From Gammaproteobacteria bacterium (GTDB taxonomy: Bacteria > Pseudomonadota > Gammaproteobacteria > UBA9214): a stretch of 5,525 nucleotides of DNA. Shown piece by piece: positions 1 through 5,525 of this stretch. The DNA lies in contig JAOUCV010000163.1 in the NCBI GenBank assembly GCA_029859555.1, positions 1 through 5,525 on the forward strand, written 5' to 3'. Position 1 is the first letter of the stretch. Each line of letters opens with the position of its first letter. A program made the position numbers and the translations under genes. The notes under the pieces are model-generated. The model had not been told where the DNA came from. It saw only the letters and a list, made by a program, of their open reading frames with translations, and did no database searches.

Positions 1-1
1 T

Positions 2-880
2 CCGGTGGCAGGTTTGGGGACACGTTTTCTGCCGGCAACCAAGGCAAATCCAAAGGAGATGCTGACGGTGGTGGATAAGCCGCTGATCCAGTACGCGGCA
101 GAAGAGGCCGTCAATGCCGGCATTGATGAGCTGATATTTGTCACCAGCAGCAGCAAGCGTGCCATTGAGGACCACTTTGACAAGAACTATGAGCTGGAAA
201 CCGAGCTGGAGAAAAAAGGTAAAACAGAGCTGCTGAAGATTGTGCAGGAAGTCGTGCCGGCCAATGTCACCTGTGTTTACGTGCGTCAATCCGAAGCTCT
301 GGGCCTGGGGCATGCGGTGTTGTGTGCCCAGCCGGTTGTCGGTGACGAGCCGTTTGCGGTTATTCTCGCCGATGATCTGATTAATTGCGGTGGCAACTGT
401 GTACTCGGGCAAATGCTGTCGGTGTTTGATGAGCACCAGTGCAGTATTCTCGGGGTCGAGGAAGTGCCTGCAGAGGAAACACATAAATACGGCATCGTTG
501 ATCCGGAAGAATCGGATGGCCGAGTTACCCAGGTCAGCAATATTGTTGAGAAACCGGCCCCGGAAGTGGCACGCTCCAATCTGGCGGTTGTCGGGCGCTA
601 TGTACTGACAGCACCGATTTTCAGGCATCTCGAGACTATTCCGCGCGGCGCCGGCGGCGAAATCCAGTTAACCGACGCGATTGAAAAGTTATTGCATGAA
701 GAGCGGGTGCTGGCCTACCGTTTTGAAGGCAAGCGTTACGATTGCGGCAACAAGCTGGGCTACCTGCAGGCAACGGTTGAATTTGCACTGCAACATCCGG
801 AGTTGCGCGATGAGTTCAAGGCCTATCTGGAGGAAGGCTTTGGCCAGCAGTCTCAAAAAACGGCTGTGTCCCGGAAATAA
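2..880 (+). CDS. galU: UTP--glucose-1-phosphate uridylyltransferase (5' end outside window)
   Basis: GalU makes UDP-glucose from UTP and glucose-1-phosphate in the cytoplasm, feeding surface polysaccharide and sugar-nucleotide synthesis. The visible part opens with the nucleotide-binding signature [13 protein letters not shown]. The GTG at 5 codes for the Val of this motif and is not a start: the preceding codon is Pro, as in the family's I-P-V-A-G-L-G-T-R, so roughly ten residues are missing. Counting that Val as residue 1, further family motifs are [10 protein letters not shown] (99-108), the strand ending in Asp at VILADD (119-124, probable metal ligand), VEKP (181-184), [11 protein letters not shown] (191-201), [10 protein letters not shown] (217-226) and DCGNKLGY (246-253). 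The C-terminus is complete and ends at TAA 878-880. The last dozen residues ([11 protein letters not shown]) form a short polar tail. The gene converges on ldhA. The assignment rests on remembered family sequence and is very secure. Confidence 0.96.
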   Translation, partial: PVAGLGTRFLPATKANPKEMLTVVDKPLIQYAAEEAVNAGIDELIFVTSSSKRAIEDHFDKNYELETELEKKGKTELLKIVQEVVPANVTCVYVRQSEALGLGHAVLCAQPVVGDEPFAVILADDLINCGGNCVLGQMLSVFDEHQCSILGVEEVPAEETHKYGIVDPEESDGRVTQVSNIVEKPAPEVARSNLAVVGRYVLTAPIFRHLETIPRGAGGEIQLTDAIEKLLHEERVLAYRFEGKRYDCGNKLGYLQATVEFALQHPELRDEFKAYLEEGFGQQSQKTAVSRK

Positions 881-946
881 GTTATGACGCCAGCAGGTGA
901 TAACTTTCTTGATGAAATGAATAACTGCTGAGCGCGAATATTATCC

Positions 947-964
947 CCGGCCTTCGACGGCCGG
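947..964. other. GC-rich stem-loop in the galU/ldhA convergent gap
   Basis: CCGGCC (947-952) and GGCCGG (959-964) form a perfect 6-bp stem around the loop TTCGAC. It lies about 65 bp past the galU stop, between two convergent genes, where a bidirectional terminator is expected. Neither strand has a T-tract after the stem, so it is not a classical intrinsic terminator. It may be a 3'-end stabilising hairpin. Confidence 0.4.
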
Positions 965-1021
965 CAGAAAAACATCCATCTCAAATACTGGTCTGTCCCC
1001 GGTTCTTCATTTGACTGCTCT

Positions 1022-1040
1022 ATGCAGCAACGTTGTGCAT
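1022..1040. repeat. Imperfect 9-bp inverted repeat with one bulge
   Basis: ATGCA(g)CAAC facing GTTGTGCAT gives nine paired positions broken by a single unpaired G at 1027, around the palindrome CAACGTTG (1028-1035). It lies in the gap between galU and ldhA. With almost no loop it fits a protein-binding dyad better than an RNA terminator. Its role is unknown and chance is possible. Confidence 0.3.
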
Positions 1041-1107
1041 GTGGCTGATTGTTGCCTGTCAGGCGTTATAGAATAAATCAAGCGACACTGGCCCCTGTGA
1101 CCCGGTG

Positions 1108-2094
1108 CTAAATAGCGTTTTCGAGCGGTTCCCTGTTTTCATACTGGCTGATGTTTTTCAACGTCGATTCTGCAATGCTTGCAACGGCTTCACGAGTGAA
1201 AAATGCCTGATGGCTTGTCACCATAACATTCGGAAAAGTGAGCAGCCGGGCGAACACATCATCCTCAATCATATCGTCTGATAAATCCTCAAAAAACATG
1301 GATTCTTCTTCCTCGTAAACATCGAGACCGATGAGCCCGATCTTGCGCTCTTTTAGCCCGGCAATTACTGCACGCGTGTCCAGTAACCGGCCACGACTGG
1401 TGTTCAGTATAGTCACACCGGTTTTCATTTTAGCAATGGCCTGCGCATCGATTATATGCTGGGTTGATTCCATCAGCGGGCAATGCAGGGAAATAATGTC
1501 GGACTGCGCATAGAGATCATCGAGGCTTACATATTCAACGCCCATCGCCTTGCATTCGGGTGAAGGGTACACGTCATAGGCAATGACCCTGCTGCCGAAC
1601 CCCACCATAATACTGGCAAAAGCCTGGCCAATTTTACCTGTACCAATAACGCCAACCGTCTTGCCATGGATATCAAAACCCATTAAACCGTTAATCGAGA
1701 AATCGCCCTCTCGTACCCGGTTAAAGGCACGATGCAAGCGTCGGTTCATTACCATCAGTAAACCTACCGCATATTCTGCTGTCGCATAGGGTGAATAGGC
1801 CGGTACGCGAACAACGACCAGCCCCAGCTCTTTTGCGGCGTCAAGATCAACATGATTGAATCCTGCCGAACGGAGTGCAATCAGCTCAACACCGCGCTGT
1901 TTGAGCAGTTCCAGAACCGGGCGGTCCAGTGTGTCGTTAATAAAAGCACATACGCATTTTTCATCCTGCACCAACTGGGCAGTCACCAGGTTTAAATGCG
2001 GCTCGATAAAATGGATGTCATGCCCAAACGCATGGTTAGTCGTCTCAAATATTTCGCGGTCATATGATTTGGTGTTAAAAAAAGCAATCTTCAT
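1108..2094 (-). CDS. ldhA: D-lactate dehydrogenase (NAD-dependent, fermentative LdhA type)
   Basis: This cytoplasmic enzyme of the D-isomer-specific 2-hydroxyacid dehydrogenase family reduces pyruvate to D-lactate with NADH. The product has 328 residues, about the length of E. coli LdhA (329). It shows the substrate-binding segment ALRSAGFNHVDL (73-84), the Rossmann loop GTGKIG (151-156) with an NAD-selecting Asp at 174, NTSRG (231-235), LDVYEEEE (257-264) and SHQAF (294-298). The catalytic triad is therefore Arg234, Glu263 and His295. FFEDLSDD followed by DDVFARL is typical of the LdhA branch rather than of phosphoglycerate or glycerate dehydrogenases. An in-frame ATG at 2106 would add MRYV, but GAGG (2101-2104) sits 6 nt before the ATG at 2094 and the family begins MK-[IL]-A, so I chose 2094. 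It follows tal on the same strand after 231 bp. Activity on pyruvate is inferred from family resemblance. Confidence 0.93.
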   Translation of the reverse strand: MKIAFFNTKSYDREIFETTNHAFGHDIHFIEPHLNLVTAQLVQDEKCVCAFINDTLDRPVLELLKQRGVELIALRSAGFNHVDLDAAKELGLVVVRVPAYSPYATAEYAVGLLMVMNRRLHRAFNRVREGDFSINGLMGFDIHGKTVGVIGTGKIGQAFASIMVGFGSRVIAYDVYPSPECKAMGVEYVSLDDLYAQSDIISLHCPLMESTQHIIDAQAIAKMKTGVTILNTSRGRLLDTRAVIAGLKERKIGLIGLDVYEEEESMFFEDLSDDMIEDDVFARLLTFPNVMVTSHQAFFTREAVASIAESTLKNISQYENREPLENAI

Positions 2095-2099
2095 TACAT

Positions 2100-2104
2100 A
2101 CCTC
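2100..2104 (-). promoter_or_regulatory. Ribosome binding site that sets the ldhA start
   Basis: The lower strand reads GAGGT, with GAGG 6 nt before ATG 2094. The GAGG overlaps the codons just after the alternative ATG at 2106, which itself has only an AT-rich stretch (gttaacta) in front of it. This supports initiation at 2094. Confidence 0.7.
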
Positions 2105-2114
2105 ATTAGTTAAC

Positions 2115-2139
2115 AGCCGCCTGGGCGGCTTGCATGCAA
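2115..2139. promoter_or_regulatory. Hairpin plus adjacent 10-bp palindrome in the ldhA leader
   Basis: AGCCGCC-TG-GGCGGCT (2115-2130) is a 7-bp inverted repeat with only two central bases. It is followed at once by the perfect palindrome TTGCATGCAA (2130-2139). On the ldhA strand the hairpin ends about 10 nt before the Shine-Dalgarno sequence, so in the mRNA it could affect ribosome loading. As DNA, the two dyads could be operator sites. No T-tract follows on either strand, so it is not a standard terminator. The regulator, if any, is not identifiable. Confidence 0.4.
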
Positions 2140-2240
2140 CCACAAGCTCAGCTGGCTATCGGGCAAAGACATGCCTGACCCGGCAGTTGATTTACGGTCG
2201 TCACGTATTATTCAGATGTTACCTTGTATCCAGGTGATTT

Positions 2241-2266
2241 ATTCCTGCAGCCGGCGAGGCCGGAAT
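2241..2266 (-). other. Stem-loop downstream of tal
   Basis: CCGGC (2251-2255) and GCCGG (2259-2263) pair around a 3-base loop. ATTCC (2241-2245) can instead pair with GGAAT (2262-2266) in a longer bulged form. It lies about 60-85 bp past the tal stop, in the spacer before ldhA, where a tal terminator or processing site could sit. There is no U-tract, so termination is only a possibility. Confidence 0.3.
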
Positions 2267-2325
2267 ACTCCGCTTGCAAACATGATTTTCGCGGCCATCA
2301 GGTAGTGCTGTCCTTTGCTGTTTGC

Positions 2326-3294
2326 TCAGGCAGGTTCAACACACATCTGGGTCACGAAATTCTCAAGCTTTAAAGCGTCACTGGCGAAATTACGGATGCC
2401 CTCCGCCAGTTTTTCAGTGGCCATGGGATCTTCATTCATCATCCAGCGGAAAGTCGATTCATGCATCGGAATGGTCTCGATGTTCATACCCCTGGCCTTT
2501 TCCGGGTCAAGGCGACGCAAAACATCACCTTCACTGTTACGCAACTCTTCCATCAGATCCGGCGAGATAGTCAGCAGATCACAGCCCGCCAGTTCCAGGA
2601 TTTCATCGATGTTGCGAAAGCTTGCACCCATTACGACAGTGGGGTAGTTGTGGCTTTTATAGTAATTGTAAATTTGTGTAACCGACTGAACACCCGGATC
2701 ATCTTCTGCCCGGTAAGCATCGACAGCCTCAGCCTTTTTGTACCAGTCCATGATGCGACCCACAAAAGGCGAGATCAGGGTGCCACCAACCTCGGCTGTG
2801 GCGATCGCCTGCGCCAGGCTGAACATCAACGTCAGGTTACAGTGGATGCCTCGCTGCTCCAGTTGCCCGGCGGCTTGTATACCTTCCCACGTAGAGGCTA
2901 CTTTTATGAGTACTCTTGAAGTATCAACACCGGCTTGCTGGTACAGGTTTATCAGGCTTTCAGCCCGGGCAACCGTCGCCAGGGTATCGAACGACAGGCG
3001 GGCATCTACCTCAGTAGAGATGCGTCCGGGGATTATTTTGAGTATCTCGACCCCGAAGTTCACTGCCAGTTTGTCCATTATGTCTGTCGCACGGGTTTCC
3101 CCATGGGCACTGCGCGCCATTGCGTAGTCAATAGCATCCTGCAACAAATGCTCATACTGCGGTTTTTGTGCGGCCTTGAACAACAGTGAAGGATTGGTCG
3201 TCGTGTCCGTGGGTGTATAGGTAGCGATGGCATCAATATCGCCGGTATCAGCCACTACGGTAGTCATTTTCTTCAATTGCTCAAGCTTGTTCAT
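2326..3294 (-). CDS. tal: Transaldolase (class I, TalB type)
   Basis: Transaldolase moves a dihydroxyacetone unit from sedoheptulose-7-phosphate to glyceraldehyde-3-phosphate in the non-oxidative pentose phosphate pathway, in the cytoplasm. The 322-residue product has the length of the TalB subfamily and its motifs in order: [10 protein letters not shown] (11-20, Asp16), TTTNPSLL (31-38, Asn34), [13 protein letters not shown] (89-101, Glu95), LIKVAST (129-135, Lys131 as the Schiff-base lysine), CNLTLMFS (152-159, Thr155), [13 protein letters not shown] (174-186, with Ser175 and Arg180), VMGASFRN (221-228) and [11 protein letters not shown] (235-245). The ATG at 3294 matches the family start. 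AGAGG lies about 12 nt upstream, a rather long spacing. ldhA follows on the same strand after 231 bp, too far to assume one transcript. No active-site residue is missing. It is a lone transaldolase with no transketolase or isomerase beside it. Confidence 0.96.
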   Translation of the reverse strand: MNKLEQLKKMTTVVADTGDIDAIATYTPTDTTTNPSLLFKAAQKPQYEHLLQDAIDYAMARSAHGETRATDIMDKLAVNFGVEILKIIPGRISTEVDARLSFDTLATVARAESLINLYQQAGVDTSRVLIKVASTWEGIQAAGQLEQRGIHCNLTLMFSLAQAIATAEVGGTLISPFVGRIMDWYKKAEAVDAYRAEDDPGVQSVTQIYNYYKSHNYPTVVMGASFRNIDEILELAGCDLLTISPDLMEELRNSEGDVLRRLDPEKARGMNIETIPMHESTFRWMMNEDPMATEKLAEGIRNFASDALKLENFVTQMCVEPA

Positions 3295-3326
3295 GTTTAT
3301 TTTTATCCTCTTGTAAAGCTACAGCT

Positions 3327-3354
3327 GGTGTATCCCCGTGATCATCGTTACACC
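3327..3354 (-). promoter_or_regulatory. Inverted repeat in the tal leader
   Basis: GGTGTA (3327-3332) pairs with TACACC (3349-3354), six perfect pairs around a 16-base loop that contains the palindrome TGATCA (3339-3344). It lies 33-60 bp upstream of the tal start and could be an operator or a leader hairpin. I do not recognise a riboswitch class in it. Confidence 0.25.
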
Positions 3355-3359
3355 AATAC

Positions 3360-3388
3360 GATATAGAGAGACTTGTTTTTCACAGCAA
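3360..3388 (-). promoter_or_regulatory. Possible sigma-70 promoter for tal
   Basis: On the lower strand, TTGCTG (3383-3388) and TATATC (3360-3365) are 17 bp apart and would start transcription about 60 bp before tal. The hexamers match the consensus at only 3 and 4 of 6 positions, so this is a weak candidate supported mainly by spacing and place. Confidence 0.25.
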
Positions 3389-3950
3389 AGTTGCATTCGA
3401 CGGCCACATGCTGCCAGAAGTCTTTGAAGAAGCAATTAAACGTCGTGCCGGTCTCAACCCGTCCGGGTGGAAGTCCCGTTGTCATCGCACATATGAAATG
3501 CCTGTAGCAGTCCGCACAAGCATTCATCGCGCGCAGGCAAATACATCGATATAACCGGTTCCAAAACAGACAGGGTAGGATACTCCAGGACCCGTCAGAA
3601 AGACCACCTTCGGCTGCCGATTCGACCGTGCGCCCCAAATGGGTGCATTGAATCGTTCTGCTCAGCTGCGCCACGGTATTGAGCATGGCCTGGGAGTGTA
3701 CCGACAAGTCAGTGCCTTCAGGGGGATACTGTCTCAGCAACCGGATGGCATTCTTGTTTGGTCCGCTGCCATGGACTGCCCTTGATTGTGGTCCTTCGCA
3801 TCGAAGGGAGGACAACCAGAGTCAACAAAAATAAAATCTGTAGCTGACGATGAAATTCAGGAATATCTGCGATTTAGCCGGAAATAAAAAAGATATATTT
3901 CAGTGAGACAAGCACGGAGCTGGTTGGAGAAAGCAACGCCTCGAAAATCT
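3389..3950. other. Gene-poor stretch upstream of tal, no supported gene
   Basis: I cannot support a gene in most of the interval between tal and the small ORF ending at 4139. The longest frame (lower strand, 3348-3815, 155 codons) starts at TTG without a Shine-Dalgarno sequence, is rich in Cys and Trp in no family pattern, and would overlap the tal leader. The upper strand, in the frame of 3342, reads protein-like in pieces (for example VAFDGHMLPEVFEEAIKRR from 3390, and HGIEHGLGVYRQVSAFRG near 3680) but is cut by stops at 3552, 3576 and about 3783. That could be a worn-out gene or chance. A small dyad, CCTTCG-cat-CGAAGG, lies near 3793-3807. The part around 3816-3900 is AT-rich. Confidence 0.4.
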
Positions 3951-3952
3951 GC

Positions 3953-3961
3953 TGCTATACT
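3953..3961 (+). promoter_or_regulatory. Orphan extended -10 promoter-like site
   Basis: TGCTATACT is an extended -10 element (TG at 3953-3954, TATACT at 3956-3961, five of six consensus bases). No good -35 lies 17 bp upstream. Transcription would start near 3968 and run rightward, antisense to the small ORF that ends at 4139. An AGGAGG (3968-3973) abuts a GTG with no spacing, which is poor for translation. No convincing terminator or gene follows, so this may be chance or the start of a small RNA. Confidence 0.25.
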
Positions 3962-4138
3962 TGTTTCAGGAGGGTGAAAAAAAGAGAGGGCAGGCCGGAA
4001 CGGTTTGCCAGAGCCATACGGGCAACGGATATTCACCCCTCGGACGCCTCGGCAAGCACGGTATTCGCGAGACCGCACGCTACCGGGGCGCTTTTACGTG
4101 TGTGCCCTCTACCGACAGTGCCGGCAGTTTATTTTGCC

Positions 4139-4357
4139 TCAGTAATCTTCTTTGCCGGATGACTCTAATGGCGTTGTGGTGATGAAGTCCGGGAGCCCGT
4201 AATTTACCACGTCGATCAGTTCCAGATGAATATTATCCATTCTTCTGTCCGGGACACTGCGGCGATCGTTTTCTACAAAATGCCCCTCATTTGTTACTAG
4301 TGGAAAGGATGTCTTTCCGCTGCAGTCGCGCCTGTCCTTGTTCCTTTGTGAATACAT
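4139..4357 (-). CDS. Small Asp/Arg-rich protein with three DRR triplets, function unknown
   Basis: This 72-residue protein has no signal peptide, no membrane segment and no domain I can name. Its clear feature is repeated Asp-Arg-Arg: DRR at 8-10, 31-33 and 37-39, the last two forming NDRRSVPDRRMDNIHLELID (30-49). A short segment, FPLVTNEGHFV (18-28), precedes them. I have an impression that short gammaproteobacterial proteins share an FPL-x-N-G...DRRxxPDRR layout, but cannot confirm it here. The start ATG at 4357 has a G-rich ribosome-binding stretch, GGGGGG, 5 nt upstream. It is the third same-strand reading frame after trhA, 38 bp past the preceding small ORF, so co-transcription is likely. 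The tail from about 50 on is polar and probably flexible. The coding call rests on the internal motif repetition, the start signal and the spacing. Confidence 0.65.
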   Translation of the reverse strand: MYSQRNKDRRDCSGKTSFPLVTNEGHFVENDRRSVPDRRMDNIHLELIDVVNYGLPDFITTTPLESSGKEDY

Positions 4358-4395
4358 GCTTTCCCCCCGGTATTTTGCCAGCAGGGAAAACTACC

Positions 4396-4596
4396 TTACT
4401 CGTCGCGTAAATGAAATAGGGAAATTCCCCAACAGGAGGCGACACAGCGCTTAAGTGTTGTATATAGAACGGTTAGCGTGATGTATACCGTTGCGCTGCT
4501 AACTTCAATTGCTACGGTACCGTGCTTGCTGATTTCCTGTGCGATAGTGAAACAGGACTCGCCCAAAGTGTCGTATGGCGGGTAGCTCAGAAGCAC
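4396..4596 (-). CDS. Small ORF between trhA and the DRR protein, unknown function
   Basis: This is a 66-residue reading frame from a GTG start. GGGA lies about 5 nt before the GTG, a weak ribosome site. It sits 36 bp after the trhA stop and 38 bp before the DRR-protein start, the regular spacing of an operon. It begins MLLSYPPYDTLGES and has a hydrophobic, beta-branched-rich middle (residues 26-48, with one Glu at 31) that is more like a beta-rich fold than a clean membrane helix. Cysteines are at 15, 51 and 55. It reads in the same frame as trhA with no further stop between, so the open frame begins directly after the trhA TAA. I do not recognise a family. Several DNA dyads lie inside it (4472-4523), so a non-coding role is the main alternative. 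Confidence 0.45.
   Translation of the reverse strand: MLLSYPPYDTLGESCFTIAQEISKHGTVAIEVSSATVYITLTVLYTTLKRCVASCWGISLFHLRDE
4472..4523. repeat. Cluster of inverted repeats with ACGGT/ACCGT half-sites
   Basis: GTTAGC (4472-4477) faces GCTAAC (4498-4503). ACGGTACCGT (4514-4523) is a perfect 10-bp palindrome. The same half-sites also occur at 4469-4473 (ACGGT) and 4487-4491 (ACCGT), giving four in 55 bp. They lie inside the 66-residue ORF downstream of trhA. They could be an operator, an RNA fold, or chance overlap with codons. Confidence 0.35.
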
Positions 4597-4632
4597 GCAA
4601 TCCCGGTCATTAATGGGCTGATTACCAAAGGC

Positions 4633-5262
4633 TTACCTGACGTAACCGAGAATAGAAAAATAGTGGCATATGGAACCCGTTAGCACAAAGAAGTGCCAGA
4701 TGCCGTGGGCATGATCCAGCTTTTTTAATTTGTCCAGTATGTAGAAAACCACGCCCGTGGAATAAGCCAGTCCCCCGGCAACAAGCAACTGTATTCCTGT
4801 TGCAGGCAGCACTGCCTTGAGACTGGCATAGTCAAATGAGCAGGCCCAGCCCATGGCAAGATAAATAATCAATTGGCCGATTTTGACGGCCCGGCCAGAT
4901 AAAAAGATCTCGGTCAGTATGCCCATTCCGGCCAGCGCCCACACAATGCTCATAATTAACCAGCCATTGCCGTCACGCAGGCTGACTAACATATATGGTG
5001 TGTAGGTACCGGCGATCAACAGATAGATAGCGATATGGTCAAACAGTTTAAATATACGTTTTAATCCTGGCGGGTGAAAACTGTGGTAGAGGGTCGACAT
5101 GGTGTAGAGCAGCACCATTGTAAGGCCAAATATTGTGAAGCTGGTGATGATCCATGGGTCGCGTGTCTGAATAGCAATCGTGAGCAGGGCACCCAGACCG
5201 ACCAGTGCAAGTACTGCACCAACCAGATGACTAATACTGTTGAGCTTTTCACCGTAGTACAT
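4633..5262 (-). CDS. trhA: Hemolysin III / PAQR-family membrane protein TrhA
   Basis: This is an integral inner-membrane protein of the hemolysin III (YqfA/TrhA) branch of the PAQR superfamily, tied to membrane energetics and lipid homeostasis. The older name haemolysin does not imply toxin activity. The 209-residue product is full length for the family and has about seven hydrophobic segments (near 11-31, 38-56, 76-94, 100-120, 128-146, 155-175 and 190-206). The conserved metal-site residues of the superfamily are present: SxxxH at Ser56-His60, Asp75 in FDH (74-76), and HxxxH at His186-His190. Further family signatures are EKLNSISHLVGA (5-16) and YLLIAGTYTP (80-89). The ATG at 5262 gives the typical MYYGEKxNSISH start, though its ribosome site is weak (only GGA about 10 nt upstream). 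Two small same-strand ORFs follow closely and may be co-transcribed. The biochemical reaction of bacterial members is not settled. Confidence 0.94.
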   Translation of the reverse strand: MYYGEKLNSISHLVGAVLALVGLGALLTIAIQTRDPWIITSFTIFGLTMVLLYTMSTLYHSFHPPGLKRIFKLFDHIAIYLLIAGTYTPYMLVSLRDGNGWLIMSIVWALAGMGILTEIFLSGRAVKIGQLIIYLAMGWACSFDYASLKAVLPATGIQLLVAGGLAYSTGVVFYILDKLKKLDHAHGIWHFFVLTGSICHYFSILGYVR

Positions 5263-5283
5263 TGTTTTCAGTCCAGTTAGATT

Positions 5284-5525
5284 CTAAGCCAGGCGCTGGC
5301 CTTCTGCCCTGGCCACTGTAACATTGATGAGACCGGGGCAGTCACAGGCCAGTCCGGAGTTCCGGGAGAGGTAAACGGCCCGGGGCAGACCCTGCCGTTG
5401 CTGATTCGTGGCAATTTCATCATGTCGCCGTCTAGCGTGTCGAATAAAGTCAATCCGTTCAGATTGCAGCATTAATGGCGCTGCTGGCAGCAACCGGCCC
5501 GGATAGTTGGAGGCTCGCCAGATAT
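5284..5525 (-). CDS. Possible C-terminal end of an upstream gene (runs off the right edge)
   Basis: On the lower strand a frame without stops enters at the window edge and ends at TAG 5284-5286, 21 bp before the trhA start. At least 79 codons are open. The visible product includes WRASNYPGRLLPAAP near the edge and ends LINVTVARAEGQRLA. It contains Arg/His clusters (RHARRRHDE) and no motif I recognise. Internal ATG and TTG codons (5472, 5493) lack ribosome sites, so if real it begins beyond 5525. The short gap to trhA is operon-like, but an open frame of this length can arise by chance, so this is only a candidate. Confidence 0.25.
   Translation of the reverse strand, partial: IWRASNYPGRLLPAAPLMLQSERIDFIRHARRRHDEIATNQQRQGLPRAVYLSRNSGLACDCPGLINVTVARAEGQRLA

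Noticed and set aside
5..7. GTG as the galU start codon
   Set aside because: It encodes the Val of the conserved P-V-A-G-L-G-T-R motif and is preceded by an in-frame Pro codon, so the true start is upstream of the window.
1086..1107. CACTGG/CCGGTG stem after the ldhA stop as terminator
   Set aside because: It pairs with one wobble on the upper strand but has a mismatch on the ldhA strand, and no U-tract follows.
2461..2919. 152-codon upper-strand ORF opposite tal
   Set aside because: It lies antisense to a complete, clearly recognised transaldolase and shows no domain or ribosome site.
3348..3815. 155-codon lower-strand ORF
   Set aside because: TTG start without a ribosome site, irregular Cys/Trp-rich composition, no recognisable motif and overlap with the likely tal promoter. 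It is kept only as a possibility in the description of the gene-poor stretch.
3857..4078. 73-codon lower-strand ORF
   Set aside because: Non-ATG start, no ribosome site, and a product with no motif or regular composition.
4111..4136. Possible terminator TGCCGGCA followed by TTTATTTT
   Set aside because: The palindrome has 4-bp arms and no loop, so it cannot form a stable hairpin; there is no upstream gene on that strand to end.
3974..4162. 62-codon upper-strand ORF starting GTG after AGGAGG
   Set aside because: The AGGAGG touches the GTG with no spacing, the product has no family features, and it overlaps the end of the better supported lower-strand DRR gene.
4577..4630. tRNA-like GGCGGGTAGCTCAG
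   Set aside because: It resembles a tRNA 5' end and D-arm, but no anticodon stem, no T-arm GGTTCGAATCC-type box and no matching acceptor 3' strand follow.
1..5525. CRISPR array, insertion sequence, phage or defence system
   Set aside because: No repeated spacer units, no transposase or integrase motifs, no terminal inverted repeats and no defence-gene domains were seen on either strand.

Overview
The window looks like a piece of a gammaproteobacterial chromosome of medium GC (about half, by eye). The three enzymes closely resemble, from memory, the E. coli-type GalU, fermentative LdhA and class I TalB. The genus cannot be set from the sequence. I see no mobile element, CRISPR array, tRNA, rRNA or recognisable defence system.

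Layout. (1) 2-880 (+): the 3' part of galU, whose first few codons lie outside the window. (2) 881-1107: gap between the convergent galU and ldhA, with two dyads but no classical U-tract terminator. (3) 1108-2094 (-): ldhA, D-lactate dehydrogenase, preceded by a 231-bp spacer that holds a strong hairpin and a 10-bp palindrome. (4) 2326-3294 (-): tal, transaldolase. (5) 3295-4138: about 840 bp with no gene I can support. It holds the tal leader, some non-convincing reading frames and one orphan promoter-like site. (6) 4139-5262 (-): trhA (hemolysin III/PAQR-type membrane protein) followed on the same strand, at 36- and 38-bp spacings, by two small unrecognised ORFs. The last encodes a 72-residue protein with three Asp-Arg-Arg triplets. 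(7) 5263-5525: a reading frame on the - strand that enters from beyond the right edge and stops 21 bp before trhA; it may be the end of another gene.

The metabolic genes cover central sugar use: GalU makes UDP-glucose for surface polysaccharide and sugar-nucleotide pathways, transaldolase links the pentose phosphate pathway to glycolysis, and LdhA reoxidises NADH by reducing pyruvate to D-lactate. The lower-strand order tal then ldhA may be one loose unit or two genes with their own promoters. The trhA plus two small ORFs cluster is the least described part of the window and the best candidate for something new, but its function cannot be read from the sequence.
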